Positions 9,792 through 20,523 are shown, numbered from the stretch's first letter. The stretch is 64,000 bases of DNA from SHAN690 sp023262195 (GCA_038142005.1 JAYQJE010000008.1:57602-121601), one strand, 5' to 3'. The notes: a model not told the origin generated them from the sequence alone. Program-made: numbers and translations.

Positions 9792-10932
9792 TTATTTTAA
9801 AATTTCGCGAGAAATAACCAGCTTCTGTATTTCGGAGGTTCCTTCTCCAATGGTACATAGCTTTGAGTCACGATAGAATTTCTCGGCAGGATACTCTTTT
9901 GTATATCCGTAGCCTCCATGAATTTGAACTGCCTCCGTAGCAACTTTTACCGAAACTTCAGAAGCATAATACTTTGCGTAAGCAGATTCCTTAGTGACTT
10001 TCTCACCTCTGTTTTTCAAATCTGCCGCCTGCATTATTAACAATTCTGCTGCCTCAATCTCTGTTGCCATGTCAGCCAATTTAAATGCAATGGCCTGAAA
10101 ATGCGAAATAGGCTTACCAAACTGTTCGCGCTCTTTTGAGTACTGCACTGAACAGTCGAGCGCTCCTTGCGCTATACCTAGCGCTAGCGCAGCAATAGAA
10201 ATTCTTCCTCCATCTAAAATTTTCATAGCTTGGATGAAACCATCTCCTTCTTTACCGAGCAGTTGATCATTGGAAACGCGACAGTTGTCGAAGAAAAGCG
10301 CAGCTGTTTCGCTCGCCCTCATTCCCAACTTATCCTCTTTCTTTCCACCTGAGAAACCTGGTGTTCCTTTTTCAATGATGAATGCAGACATTCCTTGCGA
10401 GTCTCCTTTTTCGCCTGTACGAACCACTACCACGGCAACATCACCGCTGATGGCGTGTGTAATGAAGTTTTTTGATCCGTTGATTATCCAATCATCACCG
10501 TCTCTAACTGCGGTGGTGTTCATACCCCCAGCATCTGATCCAGTTCCTGTCTCTGTTAGGCCCCATGCTCCGATATGCTCTGCTGTCGCAAGCTTTGGAA
10601 GATACTTTTTCTTTTGCTCTTCGTTTCCAAACATCAAAATATGATTGGTGCAAAGTGAGTTGTGAGCAGCAACGCTCAATCCAATGGAACCACAAAACAC
10701 GCGCTACTTCCTTCACAATAGTCACATATTCAAAATAGCCGAGACCTGCACCATTGTATTCTTCAGGCACAAACACACCCATCATCCCGAGTTCTCCCAT
10801 TTTCTTGAATAGGTCTACAGGAAAGTGCTGTGACTCATCCCATTTCATCACATTTGGCCGGATTTCTTTCTCTGCAAAATCTCGCACCATTTGCTCGATC
10901 ATGTCTTGATTTTCGTAGCGACTAAAGTTCAT
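9792..10932 (-). CDS. Acyl-CoA dehydrogenase (short/butyryl-chain type)
   Basis: FAD enzyme that introduces the alpha-beta double bond in acyl-CoA during fatty-acid or branched-chain amino-acid breakdown. The order is the N-terminal helical domain (MNFSRYENQDMIEQMVRDFAEKEI), the FAD-binding beta domain (WGLTETGTGSDAGG), and the C-terminal domain with IHGGYGYTKEYP and IGEGTSEIQ, whose first Glu is the catalytic base in this family. The frame breaks at an A4 run (10694-10697), which needs A3 to read KEVARVCGSIGLSVAAH. Repaired length is about 379 aa, normal. It follows apt by 2 bases. Confidence 0.93.
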
Positions 10933-10934
10933 CT

Positions 10935-11462
10935 CTAATAATTTTTCAGGGTAACAATCTTTTTTGAATGCTGTTCTAATTTTTTCCTGCCCGATAAAAA
11001 TTCGAGCTCAACCAAAAAACTGAAACCAGCAATGTTTCCATTGGCATTGCATACAAGTTGTGCAGAGGCATCCGCTGTGCCTCCGGTCGCAAGCAAATCA
11101 TCATGTATCAACACATTTTGCCCAGGTAAGATCTCATCCTCATGCATTTCGATGATTGCAGTTCCATACTCTAAGGCATATTCCAATTCAATGGTTTTAT
11201 GGGGCAATTTGCCTTTCTTCCTGATGATAGCAAACGCTGCATTTAACTCCTGTGCTATAAGCATCCCAAATAAAAACCCTCGACTCTCGATCCCTGCGAC
11301 CACATCGATGGATTGGTCTCTAAATTGATGTGCAGATACTTTCGCAATTTCTTTACACAGAGAAGGGTTTCTTAGAATTGGCGTAATATCCTTAAACATA
11401 ATGCCAGGTTCTGGAAAATCTGGTATAGTTCTAATATGTTTATCAATCTGATCAGCGATCAT
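10935..11462 (-). CDS. apt: Adenine phosphoribosyltransferase
   Basis: Converts adenine and PRPP to AMP in purine salvage. The 175-aa protein shows IPDFPEPGIMFKDITPIL at the N-terminus, the ESRGF loop and the PRPP-binding motif VLIHDDLLATGGTADA. Its ATG overlaps the stop of the upstream helix-hairpin-helix gene by 4 bases, so the two are probably translationally coupled. Confidence 0.96.
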   Translation of the reverse strand: MIADQIDKHIRTIPDFPEPGIMFKDITPILRNPSLCKEIAKVSAHQFRDQSIDVVAGIESRGFLFGMLIAQELNAAFAIIRKKGKLPHKTIELEYALEYGTAIIEMHEDEILPGQNVLIHDDLLATGGTADASAQLVCNANGNIAGFSFLVELEFLSGRKKLEQHSKKIVTLKNY

Positions 11463-12381
11463 CTGCCAATGGTTAAATAGGGTGCAATTTTACTATATAC
11501 AGAGTCATTGATCACGCTTGTTTTTAAAATACCATCAATTGACATATAAGGCCCATGTTGATCGCGGTAGTTGAGAATTATTTTGGCCTGTTTCCATGTT
11601 AGATATGGATGCCTTCCGAGGGTTTTTAGATCACATTCATTGATATTTATGAAACCTATGAGCGTTGTGTCAAGCGTAGAATACTTGATAATATTTTCAA
11701 CAGCTTGATCACTAATACGATAAATGTCAAGAAGTTGATCATAGCTTCTGAATCCATTTAGCCTTGCTCTTAAATCAATAATTTCCCCAGAAGTAAAAGC
11801 ACCCACCCAAGGCACCTTCACCAAGGTGGCGCTATCAACTGTATTCAACTCGAACCGTTCAATTTTTGTCTTTGTTGTTTTCACAGAAGAATCGAGCTCT
11901 GCCCAATAAGGTTTATAAGTACCTGTATCAGCAGGTGACTCTGTTTTAATTTGAATGTATTTTGAAGCTGATTCATACCAATCCTCATTCAGTCCGTATA
12001 TATTTTTCAAATCTTCGGGTTTGCGAAACTTACACCAGCGTCTCGATACTTTTCTATTCTAACAGCGATGCTCGAATCTAGTCCAAAGGAAACGAGTTGA
12101 GCGGGTGAAACTAGGTTTGGATCAAATCGATTCCATACCACCGGCTCCTTCTCATTCGACTTGTCTGCTGCGGAAGTATCAACATAGTCTCGAGCATATA
12201 CTACTGAGTCGCTAACAACAAGTTGAGAAAAGTCGAAATGAACGTTTGAGGTGGGAGTAAAACGAATCACAATATGCGCAGCTGACAATACCGTAAGAAT
12301 CACTAGTAAAACAGCAATACCCCTACGTTCTCTACGATTAAAGGTAAAGTAGTCTCTGACGATCCGTTTAAAAAAGGGCAT
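11459..12381 (-). CDS. Membrane-anchored helix-hairpin-helix protein (ComEA-like)
   Basis: An N-terminal cytoplasmic stretch (MPFFKRIVRDYFTFNRRERRG) leads into one membrane segment (about residues 22-40). A periplasmic part follows with three repeated HhH-like units: FDPNLVSPAQLVSFGLDSSI, ELNTVDSATLVKVPWVGAFT and NINECDLKTLGRHPYLTWKQ. Such units bind DNA without sequence specificity; ComEA-like proteins take part in DNA uptake, which is only inferred here. The frame breaks near 12026-12028 (A3 on the plus strand needs A4), restoring FRKPEDLKNIYGL. Repaired length is about 307 aa. Confidence 0.85.
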
Positions 12382-12408
12382 AGATAAACTTAGTGTTTAT
12401 CCCGAGAT

Positions 12409-13990
12409 CTACTTGTACGCCTTGATCTCACCGGATTTAATTCGGTCTAAATATGATTTAAGATCCTTCTTTATTTCAGGAGCCAAGAAATATAATCCCA
12501 ATACATTGGGAAATGCCATGGCGAATATCATAGCATCACCAAAGTCAAATACTTGTTTTGCGCTAATTGCGGCACCTACAACTACCAGTAAACAAAACAC
12601 AACCTTGTATATGGTAATACTCGTTTTGCTATCTCCAAAAAAGGTAAGTCCAAGACTTGATGCCGTAGTAGCTCCATGAAATCATGGTTGATAGTGCAAA
12701 CAAGATTACCGCTACGGATAACACCACAGGAAACCAGCTTATGGTCAGCTCAAATGCAGAAGATGTAAGTGCAATACCTGTGGCCTCTCCATTACCTCCT
12801 GGAGATGCTGATGCCAAAGACTCGGCTGGAGTGAAATCGCCATAACCAGCAAAGATTATGACCAGCGCTGTCATTGTACACACCACCACCGTGTCAATAA
12901 ATGGTTCTAAAAGGGCCACCACGCCTTCACTCACGGGCTCATCGGTTTTTGCCGCAGAGTGAGCTATGGATGCCGACCCAATTCCAGCCTCGTTGGAGAA
13001 GGCGGCTCTTCTGAATCCTAAAATCAAAACCCCAACAAAACCTCCATACATGGCATCAGGCGAAAAAGCACCACTTAATATCTGACCAAAGGCCCAGCCA
13101 ATTTGGTCAATGTTATTGCCAATCACGATTAACGCAGCAACTACATAAATCCCAACCATGAATGGCACAATCTTATCAGTAACCTTTGCTATACTCTTAA
13201 TACCTCCGATAATAATCGCTCCCACGATGATGGCCATAATGACACCAAAAATCCAACCTCGGTCATAAAAAATACTGTTCATTCCCCCAGTCACATCAAT
13301 GAGTTGCTGCGTAGCTTGATTAATTTGAACCATATTACCTCCACCAAACGAACCACCTACACAGGCAATGGCAAAAATGGCGCCCAGCACTTTCCCAAGT
13401 TTACCTTTTCCCTGTTTGGCAAGCCCGTCTCTCAGGTAGTACATCGGACCACCCGATACAGATCCATCGGCATTTTTTACACGATACTTTAGACCGAGTG
13501 TACATTCCACAAATTTTGAAGACATACCGATCAACCCCGCGGCAATCATCCAAAAGGTTGCTCCTGGGCCTCCTAGTGAAACTGCAATGGCCACACCGGC
13601 AATATTTCCAACTCCAACTGTACCCGATAAGGCGGCTGTAAGTGCTTGAAAGTGACTTACTTCTCCTGCGTCATCCGGATTGTCATATTTACCGCGGACC
13701 ACATCAATTGCATGTTTAAAGCCACGGATATTAATAAACTTCATATACACCGTAAAGAATAACGCCCCGGCTATCAACCAAATCAAAACAAATGGCACCT
13801 GCATATCTCCAATGGGTATTGTGAAAAAAATGACACTCATTAAAACTGAAGTGATTGGCTCCATGAAATCATTGATATGATCATCAATGGTTTTACCCTG
13901 AGCATAGGAAGTGATAGAAATGAAAGTAAAGGCTAAAAGGGAGAGCAACGGTTTGATTCTCTTCATTGTATTCTTTTGGTTCAAGTCCAA
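12409..13990 (-). CDS. Sodium:alanine (AGCS family) symporter
   Basis: Integral membrane transporter taking up alanine or glycine with Na+ (or H+). The family is recognised from GTVGVGNIAGVA near the N-terminal half, GGPMYYLRDGL and NEAGIGSASIAHSAAKTDEP. It starts with a signal-like segment (LLSLLAFTFISITSYAQG) preceding the first helices, as in Bacteroidota homologues. The frame breaks at an A6 run (12637-12642), which needs A5 to read WTYLFGDSKTS. Repaired length is about 526 aa. Confidence 0.93.
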
Positions 13991-14011
13991 ATATATAGGA
14001 ATATGAATAGC

Positions 14012-14902
14012 TTAAATTGATTGAGCATACGGCTCAAGATGCTTCAGTCCAGATGATATATCGATAGACTGATAATTGATAATTGATTTGGCTTTTTCAA
14101 TCCTTAAGCCAGTGGATAAAGGCCTTTGACAGTTACCTTCAGTTGTTGGTTGAGTTCTCACTGGCGTTAATAGGTTGGGATCAAGATCAAATGCCTTGCA
14201 AACTTCTAAGGCAAACTCGTAAACCGACCTTCGTGTTGGACCTGATAGATGTAATATTCCAGTATAATCTGACTCTATTAATTTCAAGACAGCATGTGCT
14301 ATGTCACCTGCATAGGTAGGACTACGAAACTGATCTGAAGTAATATCAAGGCGCTCCCCTTTTCGCAGTTTTGAAATGATGAAAAGAGGGAAGTTTAACC
14401 TTGAGAGTTCATTTACATATCCATACACAAGCGATGTACGGATTACCACAGAGTTTGCATTAGCCTCTAATGCAGCTTTCTCGGATTGAAGTTTTGATTT
14501 GCCATATATGCTAAGTGGGTTAGCTGGGTCACTCTCATAGTAGAACTCCTTACTACCGTCATAAACAAAATCAGTAGAGAATTGGATCAGACGCGCACTA
14601 TTTTGTGAAGACCACTCTGCTATGACCTTAACCGCATCAACATTTACAACATTGGTTAAAATTGGATTTTCCATAGCTGCGTGAATCGATGTTATTCCAG
14701 CGCAGTTAATAATACTATTGGGTTTAACTCGATTCAACATCTCTGGAATTTGCTCTAAGTTTTCAAGGTTGATCACAACTGATGCATTAGCTCTTCTTGT
14801 TGACCCAATTACTTGATAGCCCATTGGGTCGGCTTTCAATATGTGCGCTCCGATCAATCCATTAGCACCCAATACAAGTACTCGCCCTGACTTAATCATC
14901 AA
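14012..14902 (-). CDS. RmlD-like NAD(P)-dependent sugar reductase (extended SDR)
   Basis: 296 aa. A Rossmann motif GANGLIG lies near residues 9-15, followed by INCAGITSIHAAMENP, the STDFVYDGSK segment and the catalytic YGKSKLQSE (YxxxK). These match dTDP-4-dehydrorhamnose reductase and relatives such as the MAT2B/RfbD group. No rmlA, rmlB or rmlC is nearby, so the substrate is unknown. The start overlaps the K+ channel gene by 11 bases, implying cotranscription. Confidence 0.85.
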   Translation of the reverse strand: MMIKSGRVLVLGANGLIGAHILKADPMGYQVIGSTRRANASVVINLENLEQIPEMLNRVKPNSIINCAGITSIHAAMENPILTNVVNVDAVKVIAEWSSQNSARLIQFSTDFVYDGSKEFYYESDPANPLSIYGKSKLQSEKAALEANANSVVIRTSLVYGYVNELSRLNFPLFIISKLRKGERLDITSDQFRSPTYAGDIAHAVLKLIESDYTGILHLSGPTRRSVYEFALEVCKAFDLDPNLLTPVRTQPTTEGNCQRPLSTGLRIEKAKSIINYQSIDISSGLKHLEPYAQSI

Positions 14903-15921
14903 TATTAAGGGCAGTCTTTAACCTCTTAATTTGATCAGGGTTACCGAGGACAAAAAGCTTCGATTTTAGTACTAACTCTGTTGCCGATGATGGGTTCACT
15001 ATTATTTCGTTTTCTGGCGTTTTAAACCCAATGATGCGGGCACCTGTCTGATAGCGTTTTTCAATTTCTACGATGCTTTTATGCTCAAAATCTCTTGGTA
15101 AATTTTTGAATTGAATCTCGACTAAGGTCGACTCATCTTTACCCATGACAGAAATATGGTCTAAAAACTCCATCAAATCAGGAGTTAATACTAGGGTAGC
15201 CATATGCGAACCTCCAACATTATCGGGCAATATCACATTATTGGCCCCGGCAATTTTCAGCTTTCGCTCACTGCGATCATCGCTGGCTCTGGATATTATG
15301 TTGAGCTTTTTATTTATCTCTCGCAGTCAAAACAACGAAGAGGTTATCCGCATCTTTTGGCAAGGTGGCAATGATCGCCTTGGCACTTTTGATACCTACT
15401 TGCTCCAATATATTGTCGTCAGTTGCATCTCCTTCCACCACCAATAAGTCAGGATCTTGTTCGCGCGCCTTTTCAACTATTTTGGCATCCGTCTCAATTA
15501 CTACAAAGTTTTGGTTGTGCGCTCTAAGGGTCTTAATAGCCTGTTTGCCATTGCGTCCGTAACCACACACGATGACGTGGTCTTCTAATCGCTCAAGTGC
15601 ATTCATAGTTTGAAAAGTTTTAAGATAGATTTTATACTGTCCTGACAATACATAGCGTGTGAGGTTTGAGATGGTATAAGCGAAGGTTCCGAAAGTGGTG
15701 ATTATAAGAAAAGAAGTGAAAATTTGCCCCTGAGCGCTCAGTGTTTTGACCTCTCCAAACCCTACGGTACTCACGGTAATCACTGTCATGTAAAAGGCTT
15801 CGATTACCGTATAGTCCTCAAACCACATGAAACCAGCGATACCGAAAACCAATGTGGCTACAAGAAAGATGAATGCGAAATAAAGCTCCTTAAAATGCTT
15901 ATAGCTGGGTGGGAATATCAC
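14892..15921 (-). CDS. Potassium channel with TrkA-N/TrkA-C regulatory domains
   Basis: Two membrane helices flank a pore loop with selectivity filter TVSTVGFGEV (GFG in place of the more common GYG). They are followed by an RCK/TrkA-N nucleotide-binding domain (HVIVCGYGRNGKQAIKTL) and a TrkA-C domain (IQFKNLPRDFEHKSIVEIEKRY). The frame is lost near 15320-15326, where the expected VLTAREINKKLNIISRA needs a two-base insertion or a one-base deletion in a GAGA stretch. It is likely an inner-membrane K+ channel gated by a ligand on the RCK domain. Repaired length is about 343 aa. Confidence 0.9.
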
Positions 15922-15945
15922 AGAACAGATGATTGATGATCGTTA

Positions 15946-16167
15946 CTAAATATCCCAGATGGTTGGCCTCTTTGCTTTGAATACATCTTTTTGTTCAAGC
16001 CAAAAAAGCAAGGCGAAATAAATGATGATTGGAGAGCCGAATGTGAAAAACGATACGTAGATAAAGTACAAGCGAATTCTAGAGGACTTAATCCCCCACT
16101 TCTCACCCAACCACTCACATACACCAAAAGCGTTGCGCTCTAAAAATGATTGAAAACTTGCTATCAC
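15946..16167 (-). CDS. PspC-domain membrane protein
   Basis: 73 aa. The PspC pattern is visible: NAFGVCEWLGEKWGIKSSRIRLYFIYVSFFTFGSPIIIYFAL, one membrane segment with a preceding amphipathic stretch. In other bacteria PspC proteins respond to envelope stress, but here there is no pspA or pspF nearby, and short stand-alone PspC proteins are common in Bacteroidota. The ATG overlaps the DUF2851 stop by 4 bases. Confidence 0.85.
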   Translation of the reverse strand: MIASFQSFLERNAFGVCEWLGEKWGIKSSRIRLYFIYVSFFTFGSPIIIYFALLFWLEQKDVFKAKRPTIWDI

Positions 16168-17429
16168 GGTTTAGATATTAGTGTTTTTCCAACAGGACAA
16201 AGTACGCATTTTTTATGCATACAAAATTGTGCTGTGAGCTCAATTAATGATTGTGAATCTGAAGCTGATGTTGCCGAGTAGCCGAGTGAGACCCATTGCT
16301 TCGTGTACTTATTGGTCTCGGCTCTGCAATTTTCGAGCAAAGTCACTGCATAGTCTATATGCTCCTGAGAGTCGGTGTACTTTCCATAGAAAAAGCTAAA
16401 CGGAGCAATTGCATTGATTATCAACAAGTTCTTCAATCCTTGTGAAATTTCTGAACTCAGTTTCTTTTCTGTGTGACTATTGAAATTATAGTGATGTTTC
16501 CAAAAGGTATGCTCAGCAGATATTGATGCCCATTCCATCTTATCTGTTTGCATCAATTGGTTGTAAAAAATCTGGGTACTCCGTACAAGTGTAGAAAAAA
16601 GGTGTATTCTTCTTGTTGGGAAAGCTTCCGGACGCAAACCTCCAAACTTCCAATGCGTTGAAATCTCATTGAGTTGGTGCTTATCTTTTAAAAAGTTCCA
16701 ATCCGAATTTAGCTTTTGCACATAGGCTTCATCACTATCCTGAGGTATCAAACCAGATGCGCCAAAGAGCAAAGCTTCCGCCTGGTTTTGATTGTCTAAA
16801 TATTTTGAAAGTAGCGCAAATGGTATAACACGCGACAGCTCCTCAAACGCCAACTTATTTCTGTTTTGCCCCATGTAGCCCATAAGGCATGAATAGAATG
16901 TTTGTAACCAATCGCTCTTGCTTTGATTGAAGATAAGTTCTACAGTCTGGGCTTTTCGTTCGAGGCGCTCTATGAGCAGTCGGTCAAGCCACGAAGTGAA
17001 TTGAATCTTTGGAAAGTCAGGGAAGTAATCTGTGCATGGAATAGCGCCCTTCGCTTGCTTGAGTTGATCATAACGCGATAGCATATACTTGGAGATTCTT
17101 CCAGACAACACCAACGTTGGAACGAGATCTCCAGCTTGATTGTGAACGTCAAAATCATGCTCAAAGACCACATGTAAAATCACGTTATTGTAAGCTTTAT
17201 CGAGGTGATGCTTGTGGTGATTCCACTCTGAAGCTTTTACATGTATCTCAATATTACCTGCCCATTCAGATTCACCTATTCGAATTCTTGCATCCGAGAA
17301 ATCTGGACCCGCTATGGTATTCAGTACGCCTCTCTTATAAATTATGATTCCCTCACCTTTAGAGGTAGAAAGGTCTTTTTGATTGAATAATCCTGCTGAC
17401 CAAATAAATTGAAGAAGCTCTTCGCGCAT
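16164..17429 (-). CDS. DUF2851 family protein
   Basis: 421 aa from the ATG at 17429 (MREELLQFIWSAGLFNQ). Upstream in-frame codons overlap pyrF and do not resemble the family. Family members are widespread in Bacteroidota and uncharacterised. Near the N-terminus the stretch GPDFSDARI ... GNIEIHVKASEW resembles the D...ExK core of PD-(D/E)XK nucleases; this is my inference. The C-terminus has a Cys-rich end (FCMHKKCVLCPVGKTL), possibly a metal site. It lies between pyrF (16 bases upstream) and pspC. Confidence 0.85.
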   Translation of the reverse strand: MREELLQFIWSAGLFNQKDLSTSKGEGIIIYKRGVLNTIAGPDFSDARIRIGESEWAGNIEIHVKASEWNHHKHHLDKAYNNVILHVVFEHDFDVHNQAGDLVPTLVLSGRISKYMLSRYDQLKQAKGAIPCTDYFPDFPKIQFTSWLDRLLIERLERKAQTVELIFNQSKSDWLQTFYSCLMGYMGQNRNKLAFEELSRVIPFALLSKYLDNQNQAEALLFGASGLIPQDSDEAYVQKLNSDWNFLKDKHQLNEISTHWKFGGLRPEAFPTRRIHLFSTLVRSTQIFYNQLMQTDKMEWASISAEHTFWKHHYNFNSHTEKKLSSEISQGLKNLLIINAIAPFSFFYGKYTDSQEHIDYAVTLLENCRAETNKYTKQWVSLGYSATSASDSQSLIELTAQFCMHKKCVLCPVGKTLISKP

Positions 17430-17445
17430 ATCACGAAAGAAAACT

Positions 17446-18255
17446 TTAATTGTTAAGCATTGTAGCCATCTGCTGCTGTAAATCGCGAGCCTTCTCACCA
17501 GCGGCACTGGCAAAATCGGTATCTGAGGATGCGTAAATAATCCCCCGAGAGCTATTCACAAGCAAACCGCAATCATGGGTCATTAAAGGTTTCAAGTCTT
17601 CGAGCTTACCGCCTTGGGCACCGACTCCCGGAACCAAATAAAAATGATTAGGAGATACTGACCTCAGACGTTCAAAATACTCGGCCTTAGTAGCACCTAC
17701 GACAAACATCATATTTTGGTCTGTTCCATATTGAGACATTCGATCCATGGTCTCTTCAAACACCATGCGTCCATTCTTAAGTTCCTGCAACTCAACATCA
17801 ATTGCTCCTGGATTACTGGTGAGACCTAACACGATTGACCATTTGTTCTCATATTCCAAAAACGGGGTGACCGAATCCTTCCCCATATAAGGGTTGATGG
17901 TAATAGCGTGGCAGTTTAAATCTTTAAAAAACGCCTTGGCATACTGAGCCGCTGTATTACCAATATCTCCTCGCTTTGCATCGGCTATTATGAATGCTTT
18001 ATCTCTTGGTATGTAATCAATGGTTTCTTTTAAAGCTTGCCACCCCTCAACACCCAGAGCTTCATAGAAGGCAATATTCAACTTGAAACTAACTGCATAT
18101 GGTAAGGTCGCATCAATTATAGCTTTATTAAACTTGAGCAATCCCATAGCATCCTTACTCAGATGTTCAGGCAGCTTGACTGGGTCAGTATCTAGTCCAA
18201 CGCAAAGAAAACTCTGCTTTTCATCAATCAGGTTTACAAGTTGTTTTCTGTTCAT
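17446..18255 (-). CDS. pyrF: Orotidine 5'-phosphate decarboxylase (type 2)
   Basis: Last step of de novo UMP synthesis. The 269-aa length and motifs FLCVGLDTDP near the start, IIADAKRGDIGNTA (the catalytic Lys-Asp array) and FYLVPGVGAQGG define the longer type 2 family. It abuts prfA directly (stop codon followed immediately by the ATG). Confidence 0.97.
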   Translation of the reverse strand: MNRKQLVNLIDEKQSFLCVGLDTDPVKLPEHLSKDAMGLLKFNKAIIDATLPYAVSFKLNIAFYEALGVEGWQALKETIDYIPRDKAFIIADAKRGDIGNTAAQYAKAFFKDLNCHAITINPYMGKDSVTPFLEYENKWSIVLGLTSNPGAIDVELQELKNGRMVFEETMDRMSQYGTDQNMMFVVGATKAEYFERLRSVSPNHFYLVPGVGAQGGKLEDLKPLMTHDCGLLVNSSRGIIYASSDTDFASAAGEKARDLQQQMATMLNN

Positions 18256-19338
18256 CTAAATTGCCTCCCCTGCTTTTAGTTTCTCGGCATTTTCTGCCAT
18301 TACAAGTTCATCAATGATCTTTTGGATATCACCATTCATTACTGCATCAAGGTTATAAAGTGTGAGCCCTATTCTGTGGTCGGTGACCCTTCCCTGAGGA
18401 AAATTATAAGTCCGAATTTTAGCCGATCTATCACCAGTACTCACCATGGTTTTTCGCTTTGAGGCAATCTCTTCAAACTTTTTACTCGCCTCCATTTCAT
18501 ACAAACGCGTTCGAAGCATATCCATGGCAATTTCTCTGTTTCTCAATTGAGAACGTTCCACTTGACACTGAATAAAAATGCCAGTTGGTTTGTGCAGCAA
18601 TTGAACCTTCGTTTCGACCTTATTTACATTCTGCCCTCCAGCACCGCTCGACCTCGCGGTTTGAATTTCGATATCTGCTGGATTAATAAATACATCAACT
18701 TCCTCGGCCTCAGGTAATACAGCAACGCTAGCGGCTGAAGTGTGCACCCTACCCTGTGACTCAGTTTCAGGCACGCGTTGTACACGATGAACTCCAGCCT
18801 CATATTTTAAGATGCCATAAGCATCAGGACCGGTGACCTTTAAGATTACCTCTTTATATCCACCAGCAGTGCCTTCGGTAACATCCATTACATCAACTTT
18901 CCATCCCTGCCCTTCGATGTATCTCGTGTACATTCGATATAGATCACCCGCAAACAAACTCGCCTCATCGCCTCCTGTACCAGCTCGTATTTCGAGCACA
19001 GCATTACGGTCATCGTCTGGATCTTTTGGAACCAATAGCCATTTGATTTTCTCTTCCATATTTGGAATCTCCTCTTCCAAACTCGAAATTTCCTCTTTGG
19101 CCATTTCCTTCATCTCATCGTCATCGGTTTGACTGAGCATTTCCTTGGAGGATGCCAAGTTCTCAATCATATCGCGATACTTTTCGTAAACCTTTACGAT
19201 CTCACCTAAGTCACTATACTCCTTATTGAGCTTTACGAAGCGCTTCATATCCGAGATCACTTCAGGGTCGCTCAGCTTTAATTCTACTTGCTGCCAACGT
19301 TCTTTTATGTGCTCCAGCTTGGTTAGTAGATCGCTCAT
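18256..19338 (-). CDS. prfA: Peptide chain release factor 1
   Basis: Recognises UAA and UAG and triggers peptidyl-tRNA hydrolysis. The 360-aa protein has the PxT tripeptide (RVPETESQGR) and the GGQ motif (SSGAGGQNVNKVET). The PxT rather than SPF identifies RF1, not RF2. Its ATG shares one base with the purM stop (TAATG), indicating translational coupling. Confidence 0.98.
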   Translation of the reverse strand: MSDLLTKLEHIKERWQQVELKLSDPEVISDMKRFVKLNKEYSDLGEIVKVYEKYRDMIENLASSKEMLSQTDDDEMKEMAKEEISSLEEEIPNMEEKIKWLLVPKDPDDDRNAVLEIRAGTGGDEASLFAGDLYRMYTRYIEGQGWKVDVMDVTEGTAGGYKEVILKVTGPDAYGILKYEAGVHRVQRVPETESQGRVHTSAASVAVLPEAEEVDVFINPADIEIQTARSSGAGGQNVNKVETKVQLLHKPTGIFIQCQVERSQLRNREIAMDMLRTRLYEMEASKKFEEIASKRKTMVSTGDRSAKIRTYNFPQGRVTDHRIGLTLYNLDAVMNGDIQKIIDELVMAENAEKLKAGEAI

Positions 19339-20513
19339 TACTTCGTGTAGTTATATACGTTGTTTTGGGCTTTAATCTGAAGCTCTGGTTTCTCAGACTC
19401 TTCAACTCTTCCGATGATTTGAGCCTCAACACCAAACGACTTCGATACTTCAATCACGGATTGCGCATACCGCTCCTCTAGATAGATTTCCATACGGTGG
19501 CCCATATTAAAGACCTGATACATTTCTCGCCAATTTGTGCCACTATGTTTTTGAATTTCAGAGAAAAGAACTGGCGTTTCGAATAGGTTATCCTTTACTA
19601 CACGATTTTTATCCATGAAGTGAAGAATTTTGGTTTGGCCTCCACCACTGCAGTGAATGATGCCGTGTATTTCTTGGCCCAATTCTTTGAATAAGGGTAA
19701 CATGATAGGTGCATAAGTTCGCGTTGGTGACAAAACCATTTTTCCAGCATCAACTGGGCATCCACTCACTTCATCGGTAAGAAAGTATGGGCCGGTATAG
19801 GCGAGCTCATCGGTCAGTGTGGGTTCAAAGCTCTCAGGATATAATTTGGCAACTCGTTTATTGAATAAATCATGGCGTGCTGAAGTCAATCCATTGCTAC
19901 CCATACCACCATTCCACTGGTCTTCATATGTTGATTGACCATAAGAAGCCAAACCAACAATTACATCACCAGGTTTTATCCTGGACGCATCAATGATATC
20001 CGCCCGATTCATAATGGCCGTAACGGTGCTATCCACAATTATTGATCGCACAAGGTCTCCCACATCTGCTGTTTCACCTCCTGTACTGTAGATATCAAAG
20101 CCTTCATCTCTCATGGATTGTAAGAGTTCCTCCGTGCCTTCGATTAAGGCCTTAATTACCTCACCTGGAATCTCTTTTTTATTGCGGCCGATGGTAGACG
20201 ACAATGCAATTGGACCGCTGGCACCAACACATAAAAGATCATCGGTATTCATCACAACAGCATCTTGGGCAATTCCCTTCCATACGGACAAATCTCCCGT
20301 TTCTTTCCAGTAAGCATAGGCCAAAGAAGACTTAGTACCCGCACCATCTGCATGCATTATCAAGCATTTGGATTCATCGCCACTAAGAATATCGGGAATA
20401 ACCTTGCAAAAAGCCTTTGGATACAGTCCTTTATCAATATTCTTTATTGCCTCATGCACATCGGCTTTGCCTGCCGACACTCCACGTGAAGCATATTTAT
20501 TGCTTATCTCCAT
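19338..20513 (-). CDS. purM: Phosphoribosylformylglycinamidine cyclo-ligase (AIR synthetase)
   Basis: Closes the imidazole ring in purine biosynthesis using ATP. From the ATG at 20513 the protein is 391 aa, longer than the 345-aa E. coli enzyme but usual for Bacteroidota. It shows MHADGAGTKSSLAYAYW, the substrate loop MNTDDLLCVGA and STGGETADVGDLV. A TTG at 20522 could add three residues. Forms a purine/pyrimidine/translation run with prfA and pyrF. Confidence 0.96.
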   Translation of the reverse strand: MEISNKYASRGVSAGKADVHEAIKNIDKGLYPKAFCKVIPDILSGDESKCLIMHADGAGTKSSLAYAYWKETGDLSVWKGIAQDAVVMNTDDLLCVGASGPIALSSTIGRNKKEIPGEVIKALIEGTEELLQSMRDEGFDIYSTGGETADVGDLVRSIIVDSTVTAIMNRADIIDASRIKPGDVIVGLASYGQSTYEDQWNGGMGSNGLTSARHDLFNKRVAKLYPESFEPTLTDELAYTGPYFLTDEVSGCPVDAGKMVLSPTRTYAPIMLPLFKELGQEIHGIIHCSGGGQTKILHFMDKNRVVKDNLFETPVLFSEIQKHSGTNWREMYQVFNMGHRMEIYLEERYAQSVIEVSKSFGVEAQIIGRVEESEKPELQIKAQNNVYNYTK

Positions 20514-20523
20514 ATTATTCAAT

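Noticed and set aside
15918..16127. Alternative-frame ORF overlapping pspC
   Set aside because: The other frame shows the clear PspC pattern; this one has no family similarity.
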